Positions 1 through 4,834 of a DNA stretch of 5,848 nt are shown piece after piece (position 1 is the stretch's first letter; every line of letters begins with the position of its first letter). Location: contig CALWEB010000164.1 in assembly GCA_944376955.1 (NCBI GenBank), positions 1-5,848 of the forward strand, in the 5' to 3' direction. Source of the stretch: an uncultured Agathobaculum sp. GTDB taxonomy: Bacteria; Bacillota; Clostridia; Oscillospirales; Butyricicoccaceae. The notes under the pieces were generated by a model. It was not told the DNA's origin and did no database searches. It saw only the letters and a list, made by a program, of their open reading frames with translations. The position numbers were made by a program, and so were the translations under genes.

Positions 1-14
1 GTCTGCTTTGCCAT
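1..14 (-). CDS. 5' end of an unidentified minus-strand gene (partial)
   Basis: Reading the minus strand, an ATG at 14-12 opens a frame starting Met-Ala-Lys-Gln-Thr before the window ends. Upstream is a purine-rich ribosome binding site (AAGGA at 26-22 within a GGGGAAGGA run), 7 bases from the ATG. That spacing and strength are what supports a real start. The gene would lie downstream of rny on the same strand. It is separated from rny by about 260 bases of hairpin-rich DNA, so it is probably a separate transcription unit. Five residues are too few to identify the product, and no function is proposed. Confidence 0.5.
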
Positions 15-83
15 GCCTTTTTCCTTCCCCAAACGCTTGTTTTTCCACAACCTATCGGCTACATACTCCTTTGGACGGCGCAT

Positions 84-126
84 AAAAGGGCGCGCTGCAG
101 ATTTCATTTCTGCAACGCGCCCTTTT
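84..126. terminator. Bidirectional terminator-like hairpin
   Basis: An inverted repeat pairs 84-94 (AAAAGGGCGCG) with 116-126 (CGCGCCCTTTT). After one C/A mismatch it continues by pairing 96-101 with 109-114, leaving a 7-base loop at 102-108. Because the outer arms are A4 and T4, the stem ends in a short U run when transcribed in either direction. It can end transcripts from rny (minus strand) or from anything on the plus strand. The T tract is only four bases on each side, so efficiency is uncertain. It is the best terminator candidate between rny and the next minus-strand gene. Confidence 0.65.
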
Positions 127-127
127 C

Positions 128-203
128 AGCAAAGCCGGGGACATGTGCCTCGGCTTTGCTCCAAGAGAGCGGTTTTGCGTGCCGGATTGTCGCACAAAAC
201 CGC
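128..203. other. Two tandem stem-loops between rny and the next gene
   Basis: First stem-loop: 128-140 pairs with 148-160 (core AGCAAAGCCG / CGGCTTTGCT, 10 bp plus a GGG/CCT extension with one G-T pair), loop 141-147. Second stem-loop: 169-177 (GCGGTTTTG) pairs with 195-203 (CAAAACCGC), then a two-base bulge and TGC/GCA (180-182/192-194) around a 9-base loop. Neither is followed by a convincing T run, so they are not clear terminators. They could be RNA-processing or stability structures at the 3' end of the rny message, part of a non-coding RNA, or decayed palindromic repeats. The pairing is read directly; the role is not known. Confidence 0.5.
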
Positions 204-206
204 GAA

Positions 207-242
207 AGGGCCGTGTCCGCGCGTTTGCGCGGCACAGCCCCT
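207..242 (-). terminator. Stem-loop just after rny, possible weak terminator
   Basis: This is the stem-loop nearest the rny stop codon (TAA at 278-276). The core pairs 217-222 (CCGCGC) with 227-232 (GCGCGG) around a GTTT loop. After a bulged T at 216 it continues with GTG/CAC (213-215/233-235), a C/A mismatch, and GGGC/GCCC (208-211/237-240). On the minus strand the stem is followed by only TTTC, a poor uridine tract, so it may act as a weak terminator or a 3' protective structure rather than a full stop. Confidence 0.4.
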
Positions 243-275
243 TCGTTTGAAAGCGTGGCTTGAAACGAAATTTGA

Positions 276-1820
276 TTATTTTGCGTAGTCGATAGCGCGC
301 GTCTCGCGCACCATGTTGACCTTGATCTGGCCGGGGTAATCGAGTTCGTCCTCGATCTTCTTGGCCACCTCGCGGGCCAGCAGGATCATGGCGTCATCCG
401 AAATCTTGTCGGGGTTGACGATGATGCGGATTTCGCGGCCTGCCTGAATCGCATACGAGCTGGAAACGCCGGGCGTTTCGTTTGCAATGCTCTCGAGCTT
501 TTCCAGACGCTTGATATAGTTCTCCAGATTCTCGCGGCGCGCGCCCGGCCGTGCAGCCGAAATGGCGTCCGCAGCCTGCACTAGGCAGGCGATCGTCGTC
601 TTGGCTTCCACGTCGCCGTGATGTGCCTCGATCGCGTGAATGATCGGCTGCGCTTCCTTGTACTTCTTGGCAAGGTCTACGCCGATCTGGACATGGCTGC
701 CTTCAACCTCGTGGTCGATTGCCTTGCCGATGTCATGCAGCAGGCCGGCGCGGCGCGCGGGCAGCGGGTCGAGCCCCAGTTCGCTGGCCATCATGCCGGC
801 AATATGTGCCACTTCAATCGAGTGCTGCAATACGTTCTGGCCGTAGCTGGTGCGGTAACGCAGGCGGCCGAGGATCTTGACCAGTTCGGGGTGGATGCCG
901 TGGATGCCGGTCTCAAAGGTTGCACGCTCACCCTCGGATTTGATGATCTGTTCGACCTCGCGGCGCGACTTTTCCACCATTTCCTCGATGCGGGCGGGAT
1001 GGATGCGGCCGTCCACAATCAGTTTTTCGAGCGCCAGACGCGCGATCTCGCGGCGCACCGGGTCGAACGAGGACAGGGTGATCGCCTCGGGCGTGTCGTC
1101 GATGATCAGATCGACGCCGGTCAGCGTTTCGAGCGTGCGGATGTTGCGGCCTTCACGGCCGATGATGCGGCCCTTCATTTCATCGTTGGGCAGCGGCACC
1201 ACCGAAACGGTTGCTTCGGAAACATGGTCGGCGGCACAGCGCTGGATCGCGGTCGAGATAATCTCGCGCGCGGTCTGTTCGCTCTCGTCCTTGAGCTTCT
1301 GCTGGATCTCACGCAGCTTGACCGCAGCGTCGTGCGTGGCTTCGGACTCGATCGAGCGCACCAGCATTTCCCGCGCCTCATCGCGCGTCATGCTGGCAAT
1401 CTGCTCGAGCTTTTCCAGCTGCTCGGCTTTGATGCGGGTCAGCTCTTCCTTTTCCTTTTGGGTGGCGTCAAGCTGACGGTTGAGTTCTTCGTTCTTACGG
1501 TCGAGCGTATCGCTCTTCTTGTCGAGCGCTTCTTCGCGCTGGATCAGGCGGCGCTCCAGCTGCTGGGTTTCGTTGCGGCGCTCTTTCAGCTCGCGGTCGG
1601 CTTCGGTGCGCTGCCGGTGGATTTCATCCTTGGCTTCCAGGATGGATTCCCGCTTTTTGGTTTCACCGGCTTTGATGGCTTCGTTGATAATGCGTGTCGC
1701 TTCGGTTTCGGCGGAGCCAATCTCCTTTTCCGCAACGCTTTTGCGGTATAGGAAACCGATGACAATGCCTACAACGAGACACACGACACCGGCTATAATC
1801 GGTATGATGATGTCGGTCAT
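276..1820 (-). CDS. rny: Ribonuclease Y (membrane-anchored endoribonuclease)
   Basis: RNase Y starts decay of many mRNAs in Firmicutes by endonucleolytic cleavage at the inner face of the membrane. The 514-residue product matches the usual length of about 520 and shows the full domain order. It has an N-terminal transmembrane helix (about residues 4-24, then a basic YRK). A long charged coiled coil follows at about 28-190. A KH RNA-binding domain lies at about 205-270, with the GxxG loop GREG at 221-224. The HD domain has His333 (QHSIEVA), the His362-Asp363 pair (LLHDIGKA), His400-His401 (EAHHGD) and Asp418. No key residue is missing. An in-frame ATG at 1874 would add 18 residues. I chose the ATG at 1820-1818 because a GGAGGA site lies 12 bases upstream (1838-1833) and because family members begin directly with the hydrophobic anchor. 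Identification is firm; regulation is discussed under the upstream region. Confidence 0.97.
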   Translation of the reverse strand: MTDIIIPIIAGVVCLVVGIVIGFLYRKSVAEKEIGSAETEATRIINEAIKAGETKKRESILEAKDEIHRQRTEADRELKERRNETQQLERRLIQREEALDKKSDTLDRKNEELNRQLDATQKEKEELTRIKAEQLEKLEQIASMTRDEAREMLVRSIESEATHDAAVKLREIQQKLKDESEQTAREIISTAIQRCAADHVSEATVSVVPLPNDEMKGRIIGREGRNIRTLETLTGVDLIIDDTPEAITLSSFDPVRREIARLALEKLIVDGRIHPARIEEMVEKSRREVEQIIKSEGERATFETGIHGIHPELVKILGRLRYRTSYGQNVLQHSIEVAHIAGMMASELGLDPLPARRAGLLHDIGKAIDHEVEGSHVQIGVDLAKKYKEAQPIIHAIEAHHGDVEAKTTIACLVQAADAISAARPGARRENLENYIKRLEKLESIANETPGVSSSYAIQAGREIRIIVNPDKISDDAMILLAREVAKKIEDELDYPGQIKVNMVRETRAIDYAK

Positions 1821-1832
1821 ATTTTTGGTGTG

Positions 1833-1838
1833 TCCTCC
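1833..1838 (-). promoter_or_regulatory. Ribosome binding site of rny
   Basis: The plus strand reads TCCTCC here, giving GGAGGA on the minus strand, 12 bases before the ATG at 1820. The spacing is on the long side. It still decides the start, because it lies downstream of the alternative ATG at 1874, which has no comparable site. Confidence 0.75.
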
Positions 1839-1975
1839 TATTTTGTGATTTTGAGGCAACACCGGTTTGGGCAAAAAACGGCTTGCGCGATATCTTTCGG
1901 CAAAATGGACGCAGTATTGCAGTTAATACGCATTTGGTTGCGTTCTATATGGCAAAACATGCGGAATATAATGAC

Positions 1976-2004
1976 AAAAAATGGCGCAACAGGCCGGTTG
2001 TTGC
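1976..2004 (-). terminator. Terminator-like stem with T6 in the rny upstream region
   Basis: On the minus strand GCAACA (2004-1999) pairs with TGTTGC (1991-1986) around a 7-base GC-rich loop. Four bases follow (GCCA), then a run of six T (1981-1976). The six-pair stem is short and the T run is slightly detached, so this may be a weak terminator or pausing structure. It is the second terminator-like element on this strand between the promoter near 2160 and rny. Confidence 0.3.
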
Positions 2005-2039
2005 AATCAAACAGGTGCGGCCCTGCGTAGCAAGTGGCG

Positions 2040-2051
2040 CTCCCGCGGGAG
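2040..2051. repeat. Perfect 12-base palindrome
   Basis: CTCCCGCGGGAG is identical to its own reverse complement. It lies 22 bases on the rny side of the strong minus-strand terminator's T run, in non-coding DNA. As RNA it would form only a short stem; as DNA it could be a dimeric protein site. In GC-rich sequence such palindromes also occur by chance, so only its presence is certain. Confidence 0.35.
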
Positions 2052-2072
2052 GCCGGGTTGATAATGCCCTTG

Positions 2073-2102
2073 AAAAAAGCCCTGCGCGAGTCCGCGCAGG
2101 CT
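2073..2102 (-). terminator. Strong intrinsic terminator upstream of rny
   Basis: Read on the minus strand, CCTGCGCG (2100-2093) pairs perfectly with CGCGCAGG (2088-2081) around a GACT tetraloop. The stem extends past one bulged G by G-C and A-T pairs (2101/2079 and 2102/2078), and six T follow at 2078-2073. This is a textbook factor-independent terminator for minus-strand transcription only; the plus-strand side has no T run. No minus-strand gene is visible between it and the promoter at 2132-2160, so it ends either a very short RNA or an attenuated rny leader. Confidence 0.85.
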
Positions 2103-2123
2103 AGATTACAGCAGGTATTATAC

Positions 2124-2137
2124 TACAATTTATTGTA
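2124..2137. repeat. AT-rich inverted repeat overlapping a promoter -10
   Basis: TACAAT and ATTGTA arms, six bases each and separated by TT, form an inverted repeat. Its right arm is exactly the minus-strand -10 hexamer and its left arm covers the predicted start of transcription. That position is typical of a repressor operator. No regulator family is recognisable from the sequence. Confidence 0.4.
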
Positions 2138-2160
2138 AAGCCTGTTGGTCAAACTGTCAA
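2132..2160 (-). promoter_or_regulatory. Near-consensus minus-strand promoter
   Basis: On the minus strand TTGACA (2160-2155, perfect -35) and TACAAT (2137-2132, five of six for the -10) are separated by exactly 17 bases. Transcription is predicted to start near 2124 and run towards rny. A second -10-like TATAAT lies just downstream (2122-2117) but has no suitably spaced -35. The element either drives a short RNA ending at the 2073-2102 terminator or, with read-through, supplies rny with a leader of about 300 bases. Confidence 0.7.
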
Positions 2161-2221
2161 GAAAAACCCATCCGATACCGTGCAGATTTTGGCGTATTTT
2201 GAGAACAGGCCGGGCGCGCCC

Positions 2222-2250
2222 TTGTGAAACAGACGGCGATTTGCTATAAT
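2222..2250 (+). promoter_or_regulatory. Promoter of the pgeF operon
   Basis: TTGTGA (2222-2227, four of six for -35) and a perfect TATAAT (2245-2250) are 17 bases apart. This predicts a start near 2257 and a leader of about 20 bases before pgeF. The 10-base palindrome GGGCGCGCCC (2212-2221) abuts the -35 and might be an operator, though it could be chance in GC-rich DNA. No terminator follows before mnmA, so this promoter may serve all three plus-strand genes. Confidence 0.75.
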
Positions 2251-2277
2251 AGAACAACTATATCGGGAGGAACGCTT

Positions 2278-3078
2278 ATGCATGAGTCCATGCGCCGCAT
2301 CCAGCGCGGCTCTTTTGTTTATTATACCTGTACCCGGTTGCCGGTGCGCCATGCCTTCACCACCAAGTTCGGCGGCGTGAGCACAGGGCACTGTGAAAGC
2401 CTGAATCTGGGGTTTAACCGTGGGGATACCGAGGAAAACGTCCGCGAGAATTACCGCCGCTTGGCAGACGCGCTTGGCGTGGACGATGCGCGCTGGACGC
2501 TGACAAAGCAGATCCACGAGACCGAGGTTTCGGTCGTGACGGAGGCACAGGCCGGCATGGGCCTGCATCAGCCGATGGCATGGCAGTCGGACGCGATTGT
2601 AACCGCCTTGCCGGATACGCCGCTGATCGGGTTTTATGCGGACTGCGTGGTAACACTGCTGTACGATCCCGCGGCCCATACTGCGGGTGTGTGCCACGCG
2701 GGCTGGCGCGGCATGGCCGCGGGCATCCTGCCCAAAACCGTGGCGGTGATGGCCGAGCAGCTGGGCACCAAGCGCGAAAGCCTGATTGCGGTGCTGGGAC
2801 CGTCCATCCGGCAGGAATGCTTTGAAACTGATGCGGATGTCCCAGAGGCAATGGAGCGGCAGCTTGGCGCGTTGGTGCATCCTTATATTATGGAAAAAGG
2901 CCCCAAATTCCATGTGGATTTGCAGGGGATCGGTGTCCGGCTGCTGCAGGACGCGGGCCTTTCGCCGGAAAATGTGATTGACAGCGGCATCTGCACCATG
3001 TGCTGCGCGGAGGAATTCTGGTCGCACCGCGCCACGCACGGCCAGCGCGGCGTGCAGGGCGGCGTGATCTGCCTGTAA
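2278..3078 (+). CDS. pgeF: Peptidoglycan editing factor, YfiH/YlmD (DUF152) family
   Basis: The 266-residue product belongs to the family once annotated as polyphenol oxidase/laccase domain proteins. In Escherichia coli YfiH (PgeF) corrects peptidoglycan precursors in which L-Ser has replaced L-Ala on UDP-MurNAc. Relatives, including mammalian LACC1/FAMIN, act on purine nucleosides, so the true substrate here is open. The protein is cytoplasmic, with no signal peptide. The three metal-binding residues are present: His80 (KQIHETE), Cys123 (YADCV) and His140 in the signature CHAGWRG. The GPSI motif followed by CFE (174-183) is also seen. The C-terminal end has extra cysteines (CTMCC, 239-243) and reads WSHRATHGQRGVQGG, close to the usual S-[HY]-R...GR ending. 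An upstream in-frame ATG at 2224 lies inside the promoter. The ATG at 2278 has GGGAGG 7 bases upstream (2265-2270). The lipoprotein gene follows after 19 bases, which suggests an operon. Confidence 0.93.
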   Translation: MHESMRRIQRGSFVYYTCTRLPVRHAFTTKFGGVSTGHCESLNLGFNRGDTEENVRENYRRLADALGVDDARWTLTKQIHETEVSVVTEAQAGMGLHQPMAWQSDAIVTALPDTPLIGFYADCVVTLLYDPAAHTAGVCHAGWRGMAAGILPKTVAVMAEQLGTKRESLIAVLGPSIRQECFETDADVPEAMERQLGALVHPYIMEKGPKFHVDLQGIGVRLLQDAGLSPENVIDSGICTMCCAEEFWSHRATHGQRGVQGGVICL

Positions 3079-3097
3079 CCGAAAGGGAGTCCGGTTT

Positions 3098-4759
3098 ATG
3101 AAATGGAAAAAACGCGTGCTGGCCGCGTGCCTGTCGGCGCTCTGCCTGCTCAGCGCCTGCGGCCTGCCCGACCTGATCGTCGGGGAGGATGAGCCGGTGG
3201 ACAACGTCAAGGTTTCGGATGCGTATTTCGGCCTTGCGTGGTATCAAAATGGCACGCTCAACCCGGTGCTGGACAATACCAGCATCAACCGGGTGCTGTG
3301 CGAGGCGATGTATGAGGGTCTGTTCGAGGTGACCTCGAACTTCACGGCAGAAAACGTGCTGTGCGAGTCCTACACTGGCGACGGCACGACTTTCACCTTC
3401 ACGCTGCGCGAAGGTATTACCTTCTGGTCGGGCGAAACGCTTGCCGCGCGCGATGTGGTTGCCAGCCTGCAAACGGCGCAGTTTAATGAGGCCTCGCCCT
3501 ATCATAACCGGCTGGCAGAGGTGTCCTCGATTGAGGCGTTGAGCGACCGCGAGGTGCGCATCGTGCTGACCTCGCCCAACATCAACTTCCCGCGCCTGCT
3601 GGATATCCCGGTTTATCGGTCGGGTTCGGAGAACAGCGGCAGCTTTGCCGACGGTACCGGCCCGTTCCAGCCGGTTGAGAACGACCGCCAGTGGACGCTG
3701 GAGGCCAATGCCAACTGGCACGGCGGTTTTCTTGGCTCGATTCGCAAAATTACGCTGGTCGCCATGACACGCGCGGACGCGGCCATGTCCAGCTTCCAAA
3801 CGGGCGATGTGTCCCTGATGCGCGCCGCGCGCATCGCGCCCGACCCGCCGTCGGTCGGTGGTTCGGTGGATACCGTGCAGACAACCAGCGCATCGCTGCA
3901 TTATCTGGGCATCAATTATGCCAACAGCCAGCTGGCAAATGCCAAGGTGCGGCAAGCGCTGAGCGCCGCGCTGGCGCGGCAGAGTCTGTGCGATACACAG
4001 CTGCAAACCTTTGCCGACCCGGCGGTGCTGCCGGTCAATCCGCAGCCTACGGGGGAGGATCTGACCATCAATCTGTCCGCGGACGCGACACGGGCGGCGC
4101 AGCTGCTGGATGAGGCATTAAACGGCACCTCGGATACCGGTGCGTCGGACGAGGATACCGATACCACCGGGGAATCCGGCGATACGGACGAAACCGATTC
4201 TGCGGACGAATCTGACAGCTACGACAGCGAAGACGGATACGACGATACGGACAGCGGCAACGGGGAGGATGGCGGCACGGACAGCGGCAGATCATCCGGC
4301 GTGAGCCTGTCCTTCCGCCTGCTGGTCAATTCGGATAACGCCTTTAAGGTGTCGGCAGCTGAACAGATTGCCGCGTCGTGGAACGCACTCGAAGGGGTGT
4401 CGGTCACGGTGGACAAACAGCCCTACGAGACATTTGTTTCCATGCTGCAATCCGGCTCGTTTGACGTATACTATGGAGAGACGCAGCTGACCGCGGATTT
4501 CGACCTGCGCCCACTGCTTAACGCGGGCGGCAGCCTGAATTACGGCGGCTATTCCAACGAGGACATGACATCAGCCATCGCAGCGGCACGCAGCGGCGAG
4601 GATGTCTCCGGGTTTTACCGTCTGTTTCAGGAGCAGATGCCGATCATCCCGATCGCTTTTGAGCGCGGGCAGATCATCCTGCGCAAGGGACTGATCGACA
4701 ACTACGCACCCTCGCCGTACAATGCGTTCGCAGGGGTGGAGACGTGGACGACTTCGTAA
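3098..4759 (+). CDS. Family-5 ABC transporter substrate-binding lipoprotein (OppA/DppA-like)
   Basis: The 553-residue product is an extracellular solute-binding protein of the peptide/nickel class (SBP family 5). It has a lipoprotein signal: basic MKWKKR, a hydrophobic stretch and lipobox LSAC with Cys21 as the lipidated residue. Family hallmarks include NPVLDNTSINRVLCEAMYEGL (split here as residues 55-75), the TFTLREGITFWSGE region (about 100-113) with DVVASL after it, GTGPF at 186-190, and the LHYLGINYAN...VRQALSAA core at 268-291. Residues 342-400 form an acidic low-complexity linker between the two lobe segments, where relatives usually have a short loop. GGGAG lies 8 bases before the ATG. 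No permease or ATPase gene is next to it, so it is an orphan binding protein that must use a transporter encoded elsewhere or act as a sensor. The family is clear, but the ligand (oligopeptide, muropeptide or other) cannot be told from sequence. Confidence 0.9.
   Translation: MKWKKRVLAACLSALCLLSACGLPDLIVGEDEPVDNVKVSDAYFGLAWYQNGTLNPVLDNTSINRVLCEAMYEGLFEVTSNFTAENVLCESYTGDGTTFTFTLREGITFWSGETLAARDVVASLQTAQFNEASPYHNRLAEVSSIEALSDREVRIVLTSPNINFPRLLDIPVYRSGSENSGSFADGTGPFQPVENDRQWTLEANANWHGGFLGSIRKITLVAMTRADAAMSSFQTGDVSLMRAARIAPDPPSVGGSVDTVQTTSASLHYLGINYANSQLANAKVRQALSAALARQSLCDTQLQTFADPAVLPVNPQPTGEDLTINLSADATRAAQLLDEALNGTSDTGASDEDTDTTGESGDTDETDSADESDSYDSEDGYDDTDSGNGEDGGTDSGRSSGVSLSFRLLVNSDNAFKVSAAEQIAASWNALEGVSVTVDKQPYETFVSMLQSGSFDVYYGETQLTADFDLRPLLNAGGSLNYGGYSNEDMTSAIAAARSGEDVSGFYRLFQEQMPIIPIAFERGQIILRKGLIDNYAPSPYNAFAGVETWTTS
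4121..4297 (+). repeat. Acidic Asp/Ser/Thr/Gly/Glu low-complexity segment inside the lipoprotein gene
   Basis: Codons 342-400 encode about 22 acidic residues (16 Asp, 6 Glu) in 59. Nearly all the rest are Ser, Thr and Gly, with one basic residue and almost no hydrophobic ones. The DNA repeats GATACC/GATACG and GACAGC/GACAGCG-type units, which points to growth by slippage. The segment is probably disordered and exposed outside the cell. The reading frame is intact on both sides. Confidence 0.85.
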
Positions 4760-4773
4760 GGAGATAACCAAGC

Positions 4774-4824
4774 TTGACAAAGCTGCCATGTGCGGACGCA
4801 TACCGCGTGGATTGGCAGATATAG
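4774..4824 (+). other. Possible 16-codon leader open frame before mnmA
   Basis: TTG at 4774 starts a 16-codon frame (MTKLPCADAYRVDWQI if TTG is read as Met) ending in TAG at 4822-4824. AAGGAG (4758-4763), overlapping the stop of the lipoprotein gene, lies 10 bases upstream. The TAG overlaps the AGGAG of mnmA, an arrangement that would allow translational coupling. The frame is very short and uses a non-ATG start, so chance is a serious alternative. The same TTGACA could be read as a -35 box, but no acceptable -10 follows at 16-18 bases. Confidence 0.2.
4786..4810 (+). other. Small stem-loop ahead of mnmA
   Basis: CCA (4786-4788) pairs with TGG (4808-4810), and GCGG (4792-4795) pairs with CCGC (4803-4806) across a two-base bulge and a T-G pair. 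TGCCA (4784-4788) can alternatively pair with TGGCA (4813-4817). No T run follows, so this is not a terminator. Its role, if any, would be in the stability or translation of the mnmA message. Confidence 0.25.
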
Positions 4825-4834
4825 GAGATATTTT

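Larger units (their letters stand above)
1821..2277. other. Divergent intergenic region between rny and pgeF
   Basis: No protein-coding gene is convincing here: open frames in it lack ribosome binding sites and resemble no family. Besides the listed promoters, terminators and palindromes it has isolated -10-like hexamers without good -35 partners. These are TATAAT at 1967-1972 on the plus strand, and overlapping it TATATT at 1970-1965 on the minus strand, which could be a secondary rny promoter. No tRNA, SRP RNA, T-box or known riboswitch consensus was recognised by eye. Confidence 0.6.

Noticed and set aside
13..288. Plus-strand open frame of 91 codons at the left edge
   Set aside because: It runs through four hairpins and into the rny stop, has no ribosome binding site and resembles no protein family.
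618..1751. Long plus-strand open frame (377 codons) opposite rny
   Set aside because: It is a mirror of the rny coding strand in GC-rich DNA, with no ribosome binding site and no family resemblance; rny itself is unmistakable.
1821..1874. Longer rny start at the ATG at 1874
   Set aside because: It would place 18 polar residues before the membrane anchor and the strong GGAGGA site inside the gene; the ATG at 1820 fits both the family and the ribosome binding site.
1967..1972. TATAAT on the plus strand as a promoter for a small gene at 1981-2061
   Set aside because: No -35 at a proper distance, no ribosome binding site before the ATG at 1981, and the short frame shows no coding character.
1821..2277. 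A classic riboswitch, T-box, tRNA or SRP RNA in the divergent gap
   Set aside because: None of the conserved core sequences of these RNAs was recognised on either strand; only promoters, terminators and short palindromes are supported.
2149..3210. Long minus-strand open frame (353 codons) across pgeF and its promoter
   Set aside because: It runs antisense through a well-recognised gene, its promoter and a signal peptide, has no ribosome binding site, and its composition (His, Arg, Ala rich) is that of a shadow frame.
2888..4006. Minus-strand open frame (372 codons) opposite the lipoprotein gene
   Set aside because: Shadow of the pgeF end and the lipoprotein; no motifs or start signals.
4774..4803. 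TTGACA at 4774-4779 as a -35 box for a separate mnmA promoter
   Set aside because: At 16-18 base spacing there is no hexamer resembling TATAAT, so the -35 match alone is not enough.
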